Assembly (NCBI GenBank): GCA_963693315.1
Contig: OY856187.1
Coordinates: 41,777,242 to 41,841,241, forward strand
Source: Diogma glabrata
Lineage: Eukaryota; Arthropoda; Insecta; Diptera; Cylindrotomidae
Direction of reading: 5' to 3'
Length of the DNA stretch: 64,000 nt
In this document: piece by piece, positions 1-11,660 of the stretch
Numbering within the stretch: position 1 is the stretch's first letter
Layout: the number at the start of each line of letters is the position of its first letter
The notes under the pieces: generated by a model
The model's input: only the letters and a program-made list of their open reading frames with translations
What the model was told of the DNA's origin: nothing
Database searches by the model: none
Program-made: the position numbers and the translations under genes

Positions 1-1381
1 TTGGGCTATTTTTACACTTGAAACTTCTTGACGACGCCATTTAAATAAACTTGACTTTACACTTTACTAACAATTTATGTTGCTTTACAAGGCAGCTATC
101 ACTATTGATTTATTGATTTTTAAAAACAATACACTATTTAAACTTTATATTTGTAAAAGTTTTTCTTTTTTAATTAATATTTTCTGTAGAATGTTTGGAA
201 TTAAAGTTATCCTCAGAGAGATTATATTTGCAACTAATCATACGACAATTATCTACTTAAAAAGAAACATCATTAAACTAATAAAACAAAAGTTGGGAAA
301 ACCGAAAAACTATTAAAAAGGAGAAGTAATTGCTTTCTTAAATTAAACTTAAAATGATCATAAACGTGAGGAGTAACACAAGGTGGGCGGTGATAGAAAA
401 AAATTTAAAGAGAAAAAAGAAAAGAAACAAACCTTACAGGTATTAATAGACATAAATAGGGGCTAATTTTATGGTGCTTGACTAACTTAAATAGTTCTGA
501 TGTTATGATGTTTTGCCTCTCCTCACAATTCATTATCTTTTGTTTATATTTTTCTATATACGTCTCTTATCGATCCTATTCCCAACTTCGAAAACAAAAA
601 TGGAAATTATGCTTTACAATTTTAAAATAATTCTGTACTGATGTTTGAGAACGATTGAACTTTTAAAATTATTATTTATGGCCCAATAAATTAAGTGAAA
701 AATTATTTTTTCCATATTTTGACTTTTGACTTTCTTTGGAAAAACTTGAATAACTTGGTGCAAATTGCACCAATATTCGTGCCTTTTAGCTTACAAGAAA
801 GAAAAATGAAGCTACTATAGGTTCCAAGAAATTAAAAAAAATTAGTATCTTTATTTGTTCAAAATTTATGGCGTTGAAAATGGAAAAAGTTAAAAAAAAA
901 CGGGAATTTTTCGTATTTTTTCAACTTTTTTCGACTGTAACTTGCAGAATCCTTAATGGATTTTTACAAAATATATCTCAAAATGTTTGTCAGCATATTT
1001 ACTATGCATTTGCTTCATTAATATTTTTAATTTGTTTGTTTTGTAAAATATGAGACCCAAAAACCGAAACAATATTTTTGATCACAAAAAAAGTTGGTTT
1101 TTCGTGAATATCTCAAAAACAAGAGCTAACCAAAAAAATGAATATGATATTCGTGTTTAGGAGGTCCAAATCTATAAGAAAAGTTGGGTTTTACTTCGGG
1201 AGATTTTTCTTGTAAACTAGTGTTTAAATATATTGCAGTAAAAATAAACAATAAACTGGTTACATTCAAAAACATTATATAAAGTTCTGAACAAAAGTCT
1301 TTCGACAAAACAATAAATTTTATTTTATTTTATTCTTGGAAAAAAAAACAGTATTTAATTTGCATTTTTCAACTTTTCATA
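1..1381. other. AT-rich non-coding stretch
   Basis: No supported gene. The possible frames are short, AT-driven and match nothing I recognise. The part from about 740 to 1290 contains low-complexity runs of A and T and may hold the 5' untranslated region of the retrotransposon that starts coding at 1382, but no boundary is visible. Confidence 0.6.
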
Positions 1382-2415
1382 ATGTCCATAGAAAATAAAT
1401 GCGTTGATTGTGACGTCATTATTGTTGACGAATGGTTTTTTACTTGCAGTGGACTTATGTGCAATAAAGTTGTCAGTTATAATTGTGCTGCTCAAAATGC
1501 TAATAGATTGATTAATAAATATCCAAATGACGCCAAAAAAGCCATAAAAACTGTAATGGATGGGATTCTGGGTTTAAGATGGTTTTGTGTTGAATGTTTG
1601 GCTGGGTTGAATAATTTCTATACTATACTTGACAAAACTTTAAAGAGATTTGGTAAAGAAAGAGAAATTGATTTAATGGAGAAGATCGAACTAAATACAA
1701 TGTCTGAAGTTTATGCTGCGGGTTCAAAGAGTAAAGGTTTGAGTAAAGATGGAGTAGTAATAACCCAATTGGTAGATGATCGACGAGCTACCCGGTCGGT
1801 TTCCTAAGGAGCTATTGCTTCTGGCAAAAAGTACAGCAACCAAATTTAGAAAACCAATTAAATGTCACAACTCCATTACACGTGTCTGCTGATAATATGC
1901 AAGCAGATGTAGCACCAGCACTGGTGTTACAAGTAGCAGCGACAGCAACATCATCTAACACATGTAAAGCTAATACGCCCTCGAATTCGGAGGATTATTC
2001 TCAAACTAAATTGCATACGTTATATAGCAAAAATCAATCAACTACACCAGCACATTCTCCTTTCATTATTGGTACTGCTGACAGTAAAAAGGATAATACA
2101 ATAAGATCTATTCCTCCAACAAAATGGCTCTTTTTGTCACGAATTGCGCCAGATACCTCTGAAGCACAAATTACTAAATATTTGAATGAAGAACTGAACG
2201 TGGTAAATGTAAGTGTTGTTAAAATTAATTCACGGTTGAAAGATGGCAGTCCACCATCCTACACATCGTATAAGTTAGGAATGCCTATTGATGAATTTGT
2301 TAGACTTCTGGATTCAACATTATGGCCAACTGGTATTCTAATAAAGGAATTTCATGCACGACCACAACAATTTGGAAATTTTCCAAAGCCAGTGAATCAG
2401 CAAATACTGCAGTAG
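1382..2415 (+). pseudogene. ORF1 of element A: PHD-like zinc finger protein, frameshifted
   Basis: The first 140 codons (1382-1807) encode a cysteine pattern Cys7-x2-Cys10, Cys22-x4-Cys27, Cys35, and Cys69-x2-Cys72 inside WFCVEC. It resembles the PHD-like finger at the N-terminus of ORF1 in many CR1/Jockey-group elements, where ORF1 binds element RNA. The frame stops at 1805-1807, but the downstream frame is open from about 1783 to 2415, so a single frameshift splits one ORF of about 340 residues. The second part is Ser/Thr/Ala-rich, then has a compact domain beginning KWLFLSRIAPDT that could be an RRM-like fold. The ORF ends at TAG 2413-2415, just before ORF2. The family call rests on pattern and position. 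Confidence 0.65.
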
Positions 2416-5358
2416 CACGCAATAACGTTAAAGTCATACATAATAGTAATTTCAATGTTAATATTTATTTTCAAAATGTTCGTGGTATTTCCTCGAAGTC
2501 AGTGGTCAGTCAGTTTATTCTACAAATTTATATGTGAGTCTGATTATGATATTTATGTCCTTGTTGAAACTAATCTTCGGAGTGATATTAGCAGTGCTGA
2601 ACTTTTTCCATCTAATTATATTGTTTATCGATGTGATCGTTCATCTGAAAGCAGCTCTAAACTTTCTGGAGGAGGTGTTTTAGTTGGATTAAAAACTAAT
2701 ATTAATAGTAAATTAAATGAATCTACTTTGGAGTGTATTTCTGTGAGAATATCACTGCATAATATAAGCCTCGTATTAAGCGTGGTTTATATACCTCCGA
2801 AATCACTGGCAACAACCTACTCAAGATACCAACAGCATATCCAACAAATGATGTTTGTCAATGAGCGATCTCCTGATACTACATTTCTGGTGTTGGGTGA
2901 CTTTAATTTGCATAAGATTATATGGACGCAGGAATCGGAAGATGCTTATTTGGTGCCTAGAATCATGTCAAACAACAGTGAACAGGAGTTTGTAGATATT
3001 TTCTTGGGGCTCGGCCTGTACCAAATAAATAATGTTTGTAATTACAGAGGACGTTTTCTAGATTTAGTTTTAACAAATTGTTATAATAGTTTTAAATTAA
3101 ATAATTGCTCTTCTCCCTATAAATTAAATGATATTAATCATAAGCCGGTAGTAATTTCATGTTTAAATATGTGTGTAAATGAGTCTAAGGATAAAAGTAT
3201 TGTAGGTTATAATTTTAGGAAAGTTAACAATGAAGGCTTTAGCGAGTTTCTGATGACGTGTGATTGGTCTGTATTGTTAAATAGTACGGACTTAGATGAA
3301 AATGTTGACAAGTTTTATAATGTCTTATTTACTGGTTTTAATTTGTTTATCCCAAAGAAAAGTGTAAACTTTTTAACTAATTACCCTCCCTGGTTTAATT
3401 CAGAACTGAGGAGACTGAGAAATTTTAAAAATAAATACCTTTGTAAATATCTTAAATTTGGTTTAGAAGAGTTTCGAATTAAAAAAATTGAATATCAAAA
3501 GCTGTTTTCAAACCTCCATAAAACGGCATACAAAAAATATATTCAAGACGTTGAAGCTAATATTGCACAAGATTCTAACTATTTCTGGACATACATAAAC
3601 TCTCGCCGTAAGACTGTTGGTCTTCCAAGTATGATGATACTTGACATGGAAGAGGCATATACAGACGAGAGTAAGGCCAAACTATTTGGTAAATATTTTC
3701 AGAGTATATATCAAACAATTCCACCAATCAATAATATATCGAATTCGACTTATGATATGGTTTATGCTCCCACAATTACCATAGATGATATTGAATTAAG
3801 TTTGTCTAATTTTAAGGAGGGCAATAGTCCAGATAAAGTACCTGCTTATATCTTGAAATGTTTTAGACAGGAACTAGCTACTCCGCTTTCTATTTTGTTC
3901 AATAAATCTTTACAACTCGGTTACTTTCCCGTAAAAGGGAAAATGTCTAAAATCATTCCAATTCATAAGGGTGGTAGTAGAAACGATATTCAAAATTATA
4001 GAGGGATATCAATCTTATCCGCTATTCCCAAGGTTTTTGAATCCATTGTTTCAAAATATCTTTTTAATAAAATAAAATCTAAAATATCACCATGCCAACA
4101 CGGTTTTTTTTCAGGTCGGTCAACAACGACTAATCTACTGGAGTTTAAAAGAAAAACAATTGATGAACTTCGTGATAAGGGTCAAGTCGATGTGGTGTAT
4201 ACGGATTTATCGAAAGCTTTCGATTTTGTACTACATAACATAATTCTAGACAAGTTGCAGTTCTTTGGTTTAAGTGATAATTTTATCAAATGGATGTCGT
4301 CTTACTTAAAAGGTAGAACGCAGTATGTGGATATTAATGGTGTCAAATCTAATTACTTATATGTATTTTCTGGGGTTCCCCAAGGATCACACTTGGGACC
4401 TATATTGTTTATAATGTTCATAAACGACTTGCCTTTGGTTTTAAAACATGCTTCGGCTATAATGTATGCTGATGATATCAAATTACGCTTGCCTGTGTGC
4501 AATATAGATGATGCTCAAAATTTACAAACTGATATAGCGGCTATTTCACACTGGTGTTCCAGAAACTGTCTTAAGCTTAAATTAAGCTATAGTGTAAGTA
4601 AGTGTTGTGTTATGTCGTTAAGCAGAAAAAGAAATCCAATTCATTCCAATTATTATGTTGATAATAGTTTACTGAAGCGAGTAAGTTTTTTTAAGGATTT
4701 AGGTGTTGTATTTGATGAGGAATTGAATTTCAATATTCACATTGACGCAATGGCTGCCAAGTCCGGTTCTCTCATGGGATTTATATCTAGGATTGGTAGG
4801 GATTTTACAAATCCATCTACTTTAGTAAAGTTATATGTCTCACTGGTACGACCTCATCTTGAATATGCATCAGTTATTTGAAATCCAATCAACAAGAACC
4901 ATATTCAAAGAATAGAAAAAATACAAAGGAAATTTACAAGAACTGTATTCATGAATTTTGGATTCATTCGTTATGATTGCAATCTTAGATATTGGGAAAA
5001 TTTAAAATTACTCCCTTCCTATGAATTGCGGTCTGTAGCTTTGGGACTTCAATCGTTGCAAAATCGAAGGCTAAACACTGGGTTTGTTTTGGCTGCGGAT
5101 ATTTTATGTGCGCGTATTGACTGTCCATATCTTTTAGAGTGTTTAAATATTTGTGTACCCTTCAAACAAGTCCGTCACAGTAAATTCTTATATATAGATT
5201 TTCATGGTAGTAGCTATGCTGCTAACGAACCCATAAATTTTATCTCTAGATGTTTTAACAAATTTTATGAGGTTTTCGATTACAATATAAGCAGAGACTC
5301 TCTGAAGCTTAAATTGAAAATTTTCTTGACTAATAACTTTTTAGTAGATTTGCAATAG
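2416..5358 (+). pseudogene. ORF2 of element A: endonuclease-reverse transcriptase
   Basis: ORF2 encodes the nicking endonuclease and reverse transcriptase used in target-primed reverse transcription. The N-terminal endonuclease shows YFQNVRGISS in one frame (to 2537), then VLVETNL, VLGDFNLH and a terminal INHKPV in the next frame from 2455, so a frameshift lies near 2530. The reverse transcriptase follows with NYRGISILSA, QHGFFSGRSTTTN, YTDLSKAFD, GVPQGSHLGPILF and the catalytic MYADD. A TGA at 4879-4881 replaces the Trp expected in a YASVIWNP-type motif. The same frame then continues to TAG at 5356-5358, giving the expected full length of about 960 codons. There is no RNase H. Confidence 0.85.
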
Positions 5359-5665
5359 CATAAGTTATTTTATTTAAAAATTTTACTTGTATTCATATTT
5401 TTTCTTTTTTTTATATACATATTATATTTTTTAATGTTAGTTTAATTTAATATTTGTTGTTTTTTTTTCTCTTATTGACTCTAGCTAATTAGATAAGAAG
5501 ATGTATAGCAATGGAAATTCTTTTATGTTAATTTATTTGTCAATGGACAATTTTACAATTTTTAGACTACAGCTTATTTTTTTTTGTTTTTTTTTTTTTC
5601 ATGTTGTGAATGAATTGTTTTCGTTTTGGTAATCATTAGGGAGAAGAGAATCCTGTAGATTACAT

Positions 5666-5689
5666 TTAAATAAATAAATAAATAAAAAA
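5666..5689 (+). repeat. AAAT microsatellite tail of element A
   Basis: Tandem TAAA/AAAT units follow about 300 bp of T-rich 3' UTR after ORF2. Short 3' microsatellite tails are usual for CR1/Jockey-group retrotransposons, so I take this as the 3' end of the element. Confidence 0.6.
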
Positions 5690-5693
5690 GTGT

Positions 5694-5854
5694 AAATTTG
5701 TTTCGGAACACGAGGGTAACCTTGTCCAACAAAAGTGTGTGTGCTATTGTCGAGTCCAACAATTGACATTTTGGTATGTTTGGGTTGTCGGACTCGACAA
5801 TAGCAGAAACATTTTTGTCGAACAAAACTACCCTCGGGTTCTAAAACAAATTTT
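5694..5854. repeat. Short hairpin element (fold-back, about 160 bp)
   Basis: Two arms of about 67-70 bp are reverse complements of each other (5694-5760 and 5784-5854) with a loop of about 23 bp. The arms share the blocks CGAGGGTA and TGCTATTGTCGAGTCC with only scattered mismatches. No coding capacity. It looks like a small non-autonomous fold-back/MITE element lying directly beyond the tail of element A. No target duplication is clear. Confidence 0.6.
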
Positions 5855-6239
5855 CAACCACCATAGTTAAAAAAACAAAATTTACAAGATCCAGGGCAAT
5901 TGGAATTTTTTCGGAGCTTGGCGAATGAAAAAGCAGCCGAATTAAAGAAAATGGCAGAACAAAAGTTTTCGAACTCATCAAGGACAGGAGCCTCACGAAG
6001 TTTAAAATATGTGGTAAATGGTAATCATCAAATAAAACCCGCGTGGGCCCAGGGACTAGGATTGTTTATTAGTTTTTAGGTAATTTTTAGTTTTTAGGTT
6101 TATAATCTACAGGATTTTTCATCTTTAATGACTATAGGCCAAACTACTGAACATAGTAATAATAACATAAGTTTAATGGAGGTTAGAGCTGGAGCTTAAT
6201 AATCTTATTTTCTGGATTATTTTTGCTTAATTACTGTAC
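5855..6239. other. Unassigned stretch with a possible short exon-like frame
   Basis: A frame from about 5880 to 6080 reads as a moderately charged peptide (containing LANEKAAELKKMAEQ) before a stop. I do not recognise it. It may belong to the degraded retrotransposon that becomes recognisable at 6240. Confidence 0.3.
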
Positions 6240-6754
6240 AACGGTCTTGATTCCCGATAGAGTAAAGGGCCTGGTCTCAGATACACATAGGAGGATACGA
6301 GTCATCTTTGGATGTGACGCGAATGCACACCATACGATTTGAGGCCGCAGCGACTCCAATGTACGAGATGAGCTACTTCTAGATTTTATTTTGAGCACAA
6401 TAACCACCCTTTATAACCTCTAATATACAAAAAGTGTGGGATGTTAGTTTTGTCTTTGACTTCCTGTCTCAACATATTTCTGAACTGGGCAATGTCTGAA
6501 GGACACTCCTTTTCTGATCATGTTTATTTATTATATAAAATGGACATCGGGTCTCCCAAAAATCCTGGCTTTCGAAACAAAAAACGAACAAACTGGGATA
6601 CATTTAGAGATATTCAGGGTGACTCACTCCCAGTGGCAGTCTCAAAAACTCCTGAATATCATTGTGACTTAGATAAATTGGTAGACACGATCATTGACAC
6701 TTTCAGTAAAGCCGCTCTTGGGTATTGAACTCTTGGCAAACCAAAAAGGAACTA
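6240..6754 (+). pseudogene. Element E fragment 1: LOA/R1-like endonuclease and linker
   Basis: Translation gives GCDANAHHTI at 6310-6339 followed by TGA where Trp is expected. That is the hallmark endonuclease block of R1/LOA/I-group non-LTR elements. Further on are SFSDHVY (from the family SDH motif) and a linker with NKKRTNWDTFRD and DKLVDTIIDTFSKA. Frames shift within the block, so it is a relic. The sequence is cut at 6755 by the terminal repeat of element F. Reverse-transcriptase coding of the same clade resumes at 12181, although roughly 100-150 residues of the expected linker are missing between the two. Confidence 0.7.
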
Positions 6755-6782
6755 TACACAGAGAGAAAAAAAATTCTAGATT

Positions 6783-7680
6783 TGAGAATTGTGCATGATT
6801 GAAAATAGAAAATTCAGTTTCTTCTTAATTTGAGAAAATTTAAATCATTTTAATACTCCGAAATTTAAAACTGAGATAAAAACTATCAATTCGATCACAC
6901 AAAAAAGTGAATAAAATACTATTTTTGAGAATTATATATGATTAAAAACAGAAGATACATTTATTCTCATTTCGAGTAAATTTATATCATTTTAATACAA
7001 CAAAACTTTAAAAGTGAGAAAAAACTATCAATTCGATCATCCTACAGAAGAATGAAATACTGAAGTTGAGAATTGTTTTTGTTCAACAATAGGAAATACA
7101 TTTATTCTTGTTTTGAGTAAATAAAGATCGTTTTCATTTTTTCTGTATAAATATAAGAAATTTTTGAATCAGAATAAGATTTCCATTTCTCAAATTGAAC
7201 AGAGAAGTACACATCACTTTGTTACTTCCCCATCATTTATTTGATTCACAAATGTCAAAATGAGAGTAAAATATTTTCATTATAATCCTTTTTGTTTCTT
7301 TTTGAAACTTAAAGATCAGATAATAATAAGTTATACGCGAGTATTCTCAATTTGATCCACGTATATAAAATTAAGGAAAAAAATTATCGATTTTATACCT
7401 TTTCTCTCAAATTGAACTTATGAGATCGAAATGAAACTAACTAATACTCGATTATTCTCGGTTGGATCAACGTATATAAAATTGAGAAAAAAAAATTCTC
7501 GGTTTTATTATATTTCTCTCAACTCAACTTATGAGATCGAAATGAAAACAATTAATATTCGATTACTTTCGATTTGATCTTACGTAGATAAAATTGAGAA
7601 AAAAAATTTCTCGATTTCATTGTTTTTCTCTCAAATTGAATGTATAAGAATAAGATCGAAATGATAATAATTTTTTTTGA
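6783..7680. repeat. Left subterminal tandem repeats of element F
   Basis: Two series are visible. Units beginning TGAGAATT recur at 6783, 6929 and 7065 (period about 140). Units with GATCGAAATGA recur at 7422, 7532 and 7652, with a related start near 7311 (period about 110-120). Each unit ends in a CTCAAATTGAA-type motif. The right end of F carries related TTGAGAA/TTCTCAA motifs. Such subterminal arrays are typical transposase-binding regions, but that role is inferred. Confidence 0.55.
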
Positions 7681-8316
7681 TATAATACGTTTGAAGAAAA
7701 AATTACGATACATTATTCAGTGAGAGAGTTTTTCAGCAGATGAACGCGTTTTATAACTTGTGAAAAAAAAAGTTTGTGTCCGTGCGAGAATTGATACTAG
7801 CTGTGCTTAAAATCAGCAATAATAAGAGTTCAAAAGGTAAGTTGCATGTTTCTCTAAATTTCTGCGTTCATTAAAGTAAACTTACGTGCACAGAACGAGG
7901 TTTGGCTCATTCAGTTTGCCGGGAGTCCTGGGTTCAGTTTATTTGATGCATGTACTTGCTACTATTGGTGCTTAAATTACTGAATCGAAGGTGAAAATCG
8001 GATATTTCAAACAATTGGCTTGAAGCAAAACGGGGACAAAATTTTCTGGGTAAATACATACATTATGGTTTCTTGTCGAAATTTATTAAAATTCCGAAAT
8101 CAACCGATATTATCGATTTCTGAGCTCTAAAGCTCTAAAGTAAAAAGTACTAAATGCTTGCATGAAAAAATGTTAAAAATTGCATGAAAAGTTTTAAAAA
8201 CATTTAAAATAAGTTTTAATTTTTGTTTTTAAAACTATAACTATTATGATGGCAAAATTCCAAAAGGAAATTATACAATTTGTAAAAACATTTTTCGACC
8301 AAATTAAGAGGTGCAG

Positions 8317-8905
8317 GTTGCTTGATTACACCGAAAAAAATTCGATTGGATACTCCAACAACTTCAGGATTACAATTGTTTGGTAAAACTTCTTACAATT
8401 GTTTCAGACAAATGCATCGCATTAAACTTCGTTTTTATATTATTTTTAATATTAGGTTCTTCGACGGTTGATCTTACTGAATATGATCAAAAAGAATTTC
8501 AAGAGCTGAAGCAAACCTTACCTGTCATTCAAGAGCCGTGGATACGGAGTTGTGAGGGTCGTCTAAGGGAGTTTAAAGAAGCAAAGGATAAATCTTTAAA
8601 ACATTTTTTAATGACTGGCCACTTTATAGAAATGCTATAATGCCAGCATTTTGGTAAGTTTGAAGTTGAAGGCATTTTAAGACTGTTTTGGAATTACAGA
8701 TTCTTTTTTTTTTCTACAGATTGATTTAGATTTTAAAAGACTCTTTCCGAATAAACATAAAAAACTTTTGGAGAAGGGAAAACATTTTTGGGAAGTTGTT
8801 GTACCAGTGCTACGCAAACTAATTAAAGATAAGCAAAGTCTAAAGGATTTGAACGATATGCCAACTGACCCAGGCAAACAAGTTTTGATCACAATTAAGT
8901 TATAA
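8317..8905 (+). pseudogene. Broken three-exon gene inside element F, unrecognised
   Basis: Three segments join into one protein if two small introns with GT..AG ends are removed: exon 8317-8382, intron 8383-8455 (GTAAAA..TATTAG), exon 8456-8653, intron 8654-8719 (GTAAGT..CTACAG), exon 8720-8905 ending TAA. The exon after the first intron reads STVDLTEYDQKEFQELK, and the last exon reads IDLDFKRLFPNKHKKLLEKG. One extra base near 8628 breaks the frame between exon 2 and exon 3, so this copy is not functional. More exons may lie upstream: a donor AAAAG/GTAAGT occurs at about 7834. I do not recognise the family; it is acidic/basic, soluble-looking and without membrane segments. It could be element-encoded or a captured host gene. 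Confidence 0.45.
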
Positions 8906-9471
8906 CGGTACATAATATATAGTTGAATGCATTAATTTGATTATGCATTAACTTGATCCTTTTATACTAGTTAAATAAAGTCCAAAATAAATAATTCAGT
9001 ACAGTTCATTCATCTTTTGCAAGGCAGTCTTAGATCATGAAAAGTGTGTAGTTATTGAGTGTAGTTATGGTATGTTTATAAGTATACGGGTTTTTGGTGA
9101 AATGTTTCAAAAAAGATATTTTTCACCACTAATTTCACAACTTTCAAAACACACTTCGGCTTTATGTCCCATTAAGGAACTTAGCAGAGACAACAATATG
9201 CCGCCAGCCCGGTCGGTCCTTGGCAAGCTCCTCCCAGCCTTAAGCAAGTCCCAGAAATACAAAGACGTCTGCGATGCCGTTTTTTATACCCCGTTGAATT
9301 TTTAGATACTAGAAGTTTTTACCGTCCAAAAAGTAAAAACTTCTTCGTTCTCTTTGAACTCCCCAAATTAATGGGGGGCCATACAACTAAAGGAAAAACC
9401 TAACCCGAAATAATACAATTAATTCTAAATTGACGGCCAGAAGAGCAAAATAACGAGAGTTAGGGTGACCA
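8906..9471. other. Unassigned interior of element F
   Basis: A 77-codon frame (9072-9305, +) containing RDNNMPPARSVLGKLLPAL matches nothing I know. A perfect 12-bp stem hairpin (AGAAGTTTTTAC and its complement, 10-nt loop) lies at about 9312-9345. No other structure seen. Confidence 0.35.
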
Positions 9472-10215
9472 CCCAACTAGCATTTTAACTTCTTTTAAAA
9501 CACTAAACAGTCTTACCGAAACATAACTTCCCCACTTTCATAGTTTCTTCAAAATTTCTAAGCAGTTTCAATAAAGGCCATTTGGAGAACTTTCCCCACC
9601 TTTCCCGCCTTGTGCAAAATAAGTCTAAATAATAGATTAAAAAACAAAAACCACCTTATGCACAATACTTTTTTGACAAAAACGAAACGATTTCAATTTC
9701 GTATAAGCTTCAATTTCGTATATAGCCATTGAAATTACATGTCACATATCTTTTTCCATAAAAAGTAATCCCCTGAATTATTTTCTATATTTTCTACATC
9801 TAAATTTAGTTGAAATAATAGACGCAATAGCTTCCGTCAGTTTGACATATTTCGTTTCAGATATTGAAGCAATTTTTATAGTATGACAGCTGTGCTTCTA
9901 TACGATCTGTAAAGAGTTACAAACGAAACAACTACAATCCTAATGACAGCTATAACTTCTATAACCTTTTTTCGGAAGCTCTATTTAGTGATCTGTAGAT
10001 AAGTTTCGGTAAAGTTTCGGTATATTTCTATATTAAATATAGAAATATTTTAGAAGCTTTCATTCTGGCGGTGCGGAGAACTTCTCTGTGGAAGTTGTAT
10101 ATCGAAACTTTATAGAAGTAAAATATAACTAGCGTGCACTTAGAAGCTTAAGCGAAGCTTTATTGAAGCTAAAACTTATATAATTCGAAATTGAGAAGTA
10201 AGTTTGCTAGTTGGG
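9472..10215. mobile_element. MITE G nested in element F
   Basis: The ends are inverted copies: CCCAACTAGCA at 9472 and its reverse complement ending at 10215, followed inside by related TTAACTTCT / AGAAGTAAG blocks. The 744-bp interior is AT-rich, has no coding capacity and contains several inverted GAAGCTT/AAGCTTC-type motifs. This is the form of a non-autonomous TIR transposon. A target duplication is not clear (ACC on both sides is possible). Confidence 0.6.
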
Positions 10216-11660
10216 CACCCGCTGCAGTGTGAAAAATTACTCAGCACAATTTCACACAACTGACGTCGTCGTTAGTCGTCAAACTAACGCAAACAGGACA
10301 TGGACGGTATAAACCTACCTACTGCCCCTCAGGAACACGAGGTAACCATTCCTTCCGGCAGTTGTTTTTAAGTCTAAACTGTTTGCATATTCCTCCTGTT
10401 TCCTTCCTACCCTTTTGATATCGTACAGGGTAATCATTCCCTTAAGTATTTTATTTCTCTTATCCCATATCCATTTGTTTTTTGTTGTTTTTTTCCTATA
10501 CTTAATTTTTTTTAAAATTATTATTATTATTCTTCTTTATTTTCTAGCTATTGTTTTTTTCCCCTTTTTAATTTTGTTCTTTGTTTTTTTTAAATAATTC
10601 AATTTTTATCATGGTTGCATGACTCCTGCATGGGAGTTCATGTGGAACCGATAGTGTTCTTTGTTTAGGCGAATAGCTGTCTCATTACCGAAACATTCAT
10701 CGCATCCATAAAAAAAAATCTATCTGGTATTCTGTTGCCTGCCCAGTTAGATTCTGGAGGCTTCCGGGTTGGAACAGTGTTCTCACGTTCCACGTTTGAT
10801 TCAAACAGATTGTCCAGGTACAATAGCAAGGGCGGTCTAAGCCAGAAAGACGTTCCATTCCAAGGTTTATGTTGTCTTTTATTAACAATTGTTTTTTACG
10901 GGACGAGGAAAATCGCCTCTTACGACACGCATGAGTGCAGTGGGCTGATTTTTTTGAAGAAGAGGACCTCAACTCCACAGGTGAGCCTATGATGAAATTG
11001 GGTTAGCCACGCTACAACTCACCATTTCAGTCGCCTCTTACAACACGCATGCAGTGGATTGATTTTTTCCCTCAATAGAAGTCACCTATTTCAGCAAACT
11101 TTAACTAATTTATCTGATTCACTTCAGTAATTTAATTTTATTTTTTTACTTAAATTTTTACAGAGCTACGACACTTAAAACTGTTCAAATTAATTCACTA
11201 CGCTACGAGACCAAATACAAGAATTCCTGCAACAAATAAGAAAGGAATGTGGAAGCCGACTATTCTCAATTCGATTAGCTCATTTGTACAAAATGCGTTA
11301 TGAAAAAAATTAAAAATTATAATTAATTTATTTTTAAATGATCTATTTAAAATAAAAGATTTTTTTTAAAATAGTGATTTTTTTATCCCGTTTAAGGTTA
11401 ATGGAACATCGGTGGATTGAGAGTTTTATTCCAGTTCCTTATTTTTCCAAGGTTGCTATTTTACGGGTAATAGCTGTCTCAGTAGTGATGTTTCTTAAGG
11501 GTCTATGTGATAAGAAACAACTCTGACAGCCATAAGTCAAACTAAATAGCCGTACAACATCGAGTGCATGTCCGATACATTTAGCAATACCAAAGTATGT
11601 AAAAATCTTCCCGCGGGCTTAAAAACCCTGACAGGCAGCTTTTTATTTGCTTTTGTGGGT
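10216..11660. other. Unassigned interior of element F, with a duplicated block
   Basis: This stretch is less AT-rich between 10220 and 10400 and again from 10620 to 11070. A block of about 45 bp, CGCCTCTTACGACACGCATG followed by a GCAGTGGGCTGATTTTT-like run, occurs at 10911-10955 and again, slightly changed, at 11029-11068. Similar blocks occur in short repeats of many invertebrates, so this may be a piece of another repeat. T-rich frames at 10415-10597 are not credible genes. Confidence 0.35.
11194..11313 (+). other. Short exon-like frame, unrecognised
   Basis: After a splice-acceptor-like T-rich tract and CAG at about 11161-11163, a frame with normal residue usage reads TLRDQIQEFLQQIRKECG and ends at TAA 11311-11313. 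It is amphipathic and charged. It might be another exon of the broken gene in element F or of a captured host gene. I cannot name it. Confidence 0.25.

Larger units (their letters stand above)
1382..5690 (+). mobile_element. Non-LTR retrotransposon A (CR1/Jockey group), near full length, broken
   Basis: Two consecutive coding regions are followed by a 3' UTR and a short AAAT-type tail at about 5666-5689. The first has a cysteine-rich N-terminus and the second has an apurinic-type endonuclease plus reverse transcriptase. This is the layout of CR1/Jockey-group elements; no RNase H domain is visible. The element carries at least two frameshifts (about 1780-1807 and about 2530) and one TGA stop (4879-4881), so it is not functional. 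The 5' boundary is unknown, and no target duplication was found. The exact clade (CR1, Daphne, Jockey) cannot be settled by eye. Confidence 0.8.

Noticed and set aside
1126..1308. 60-codon minus-strand frame
   Set aside because: Composition-driven, with no motif; it lies in the AT-rich region just before element A.
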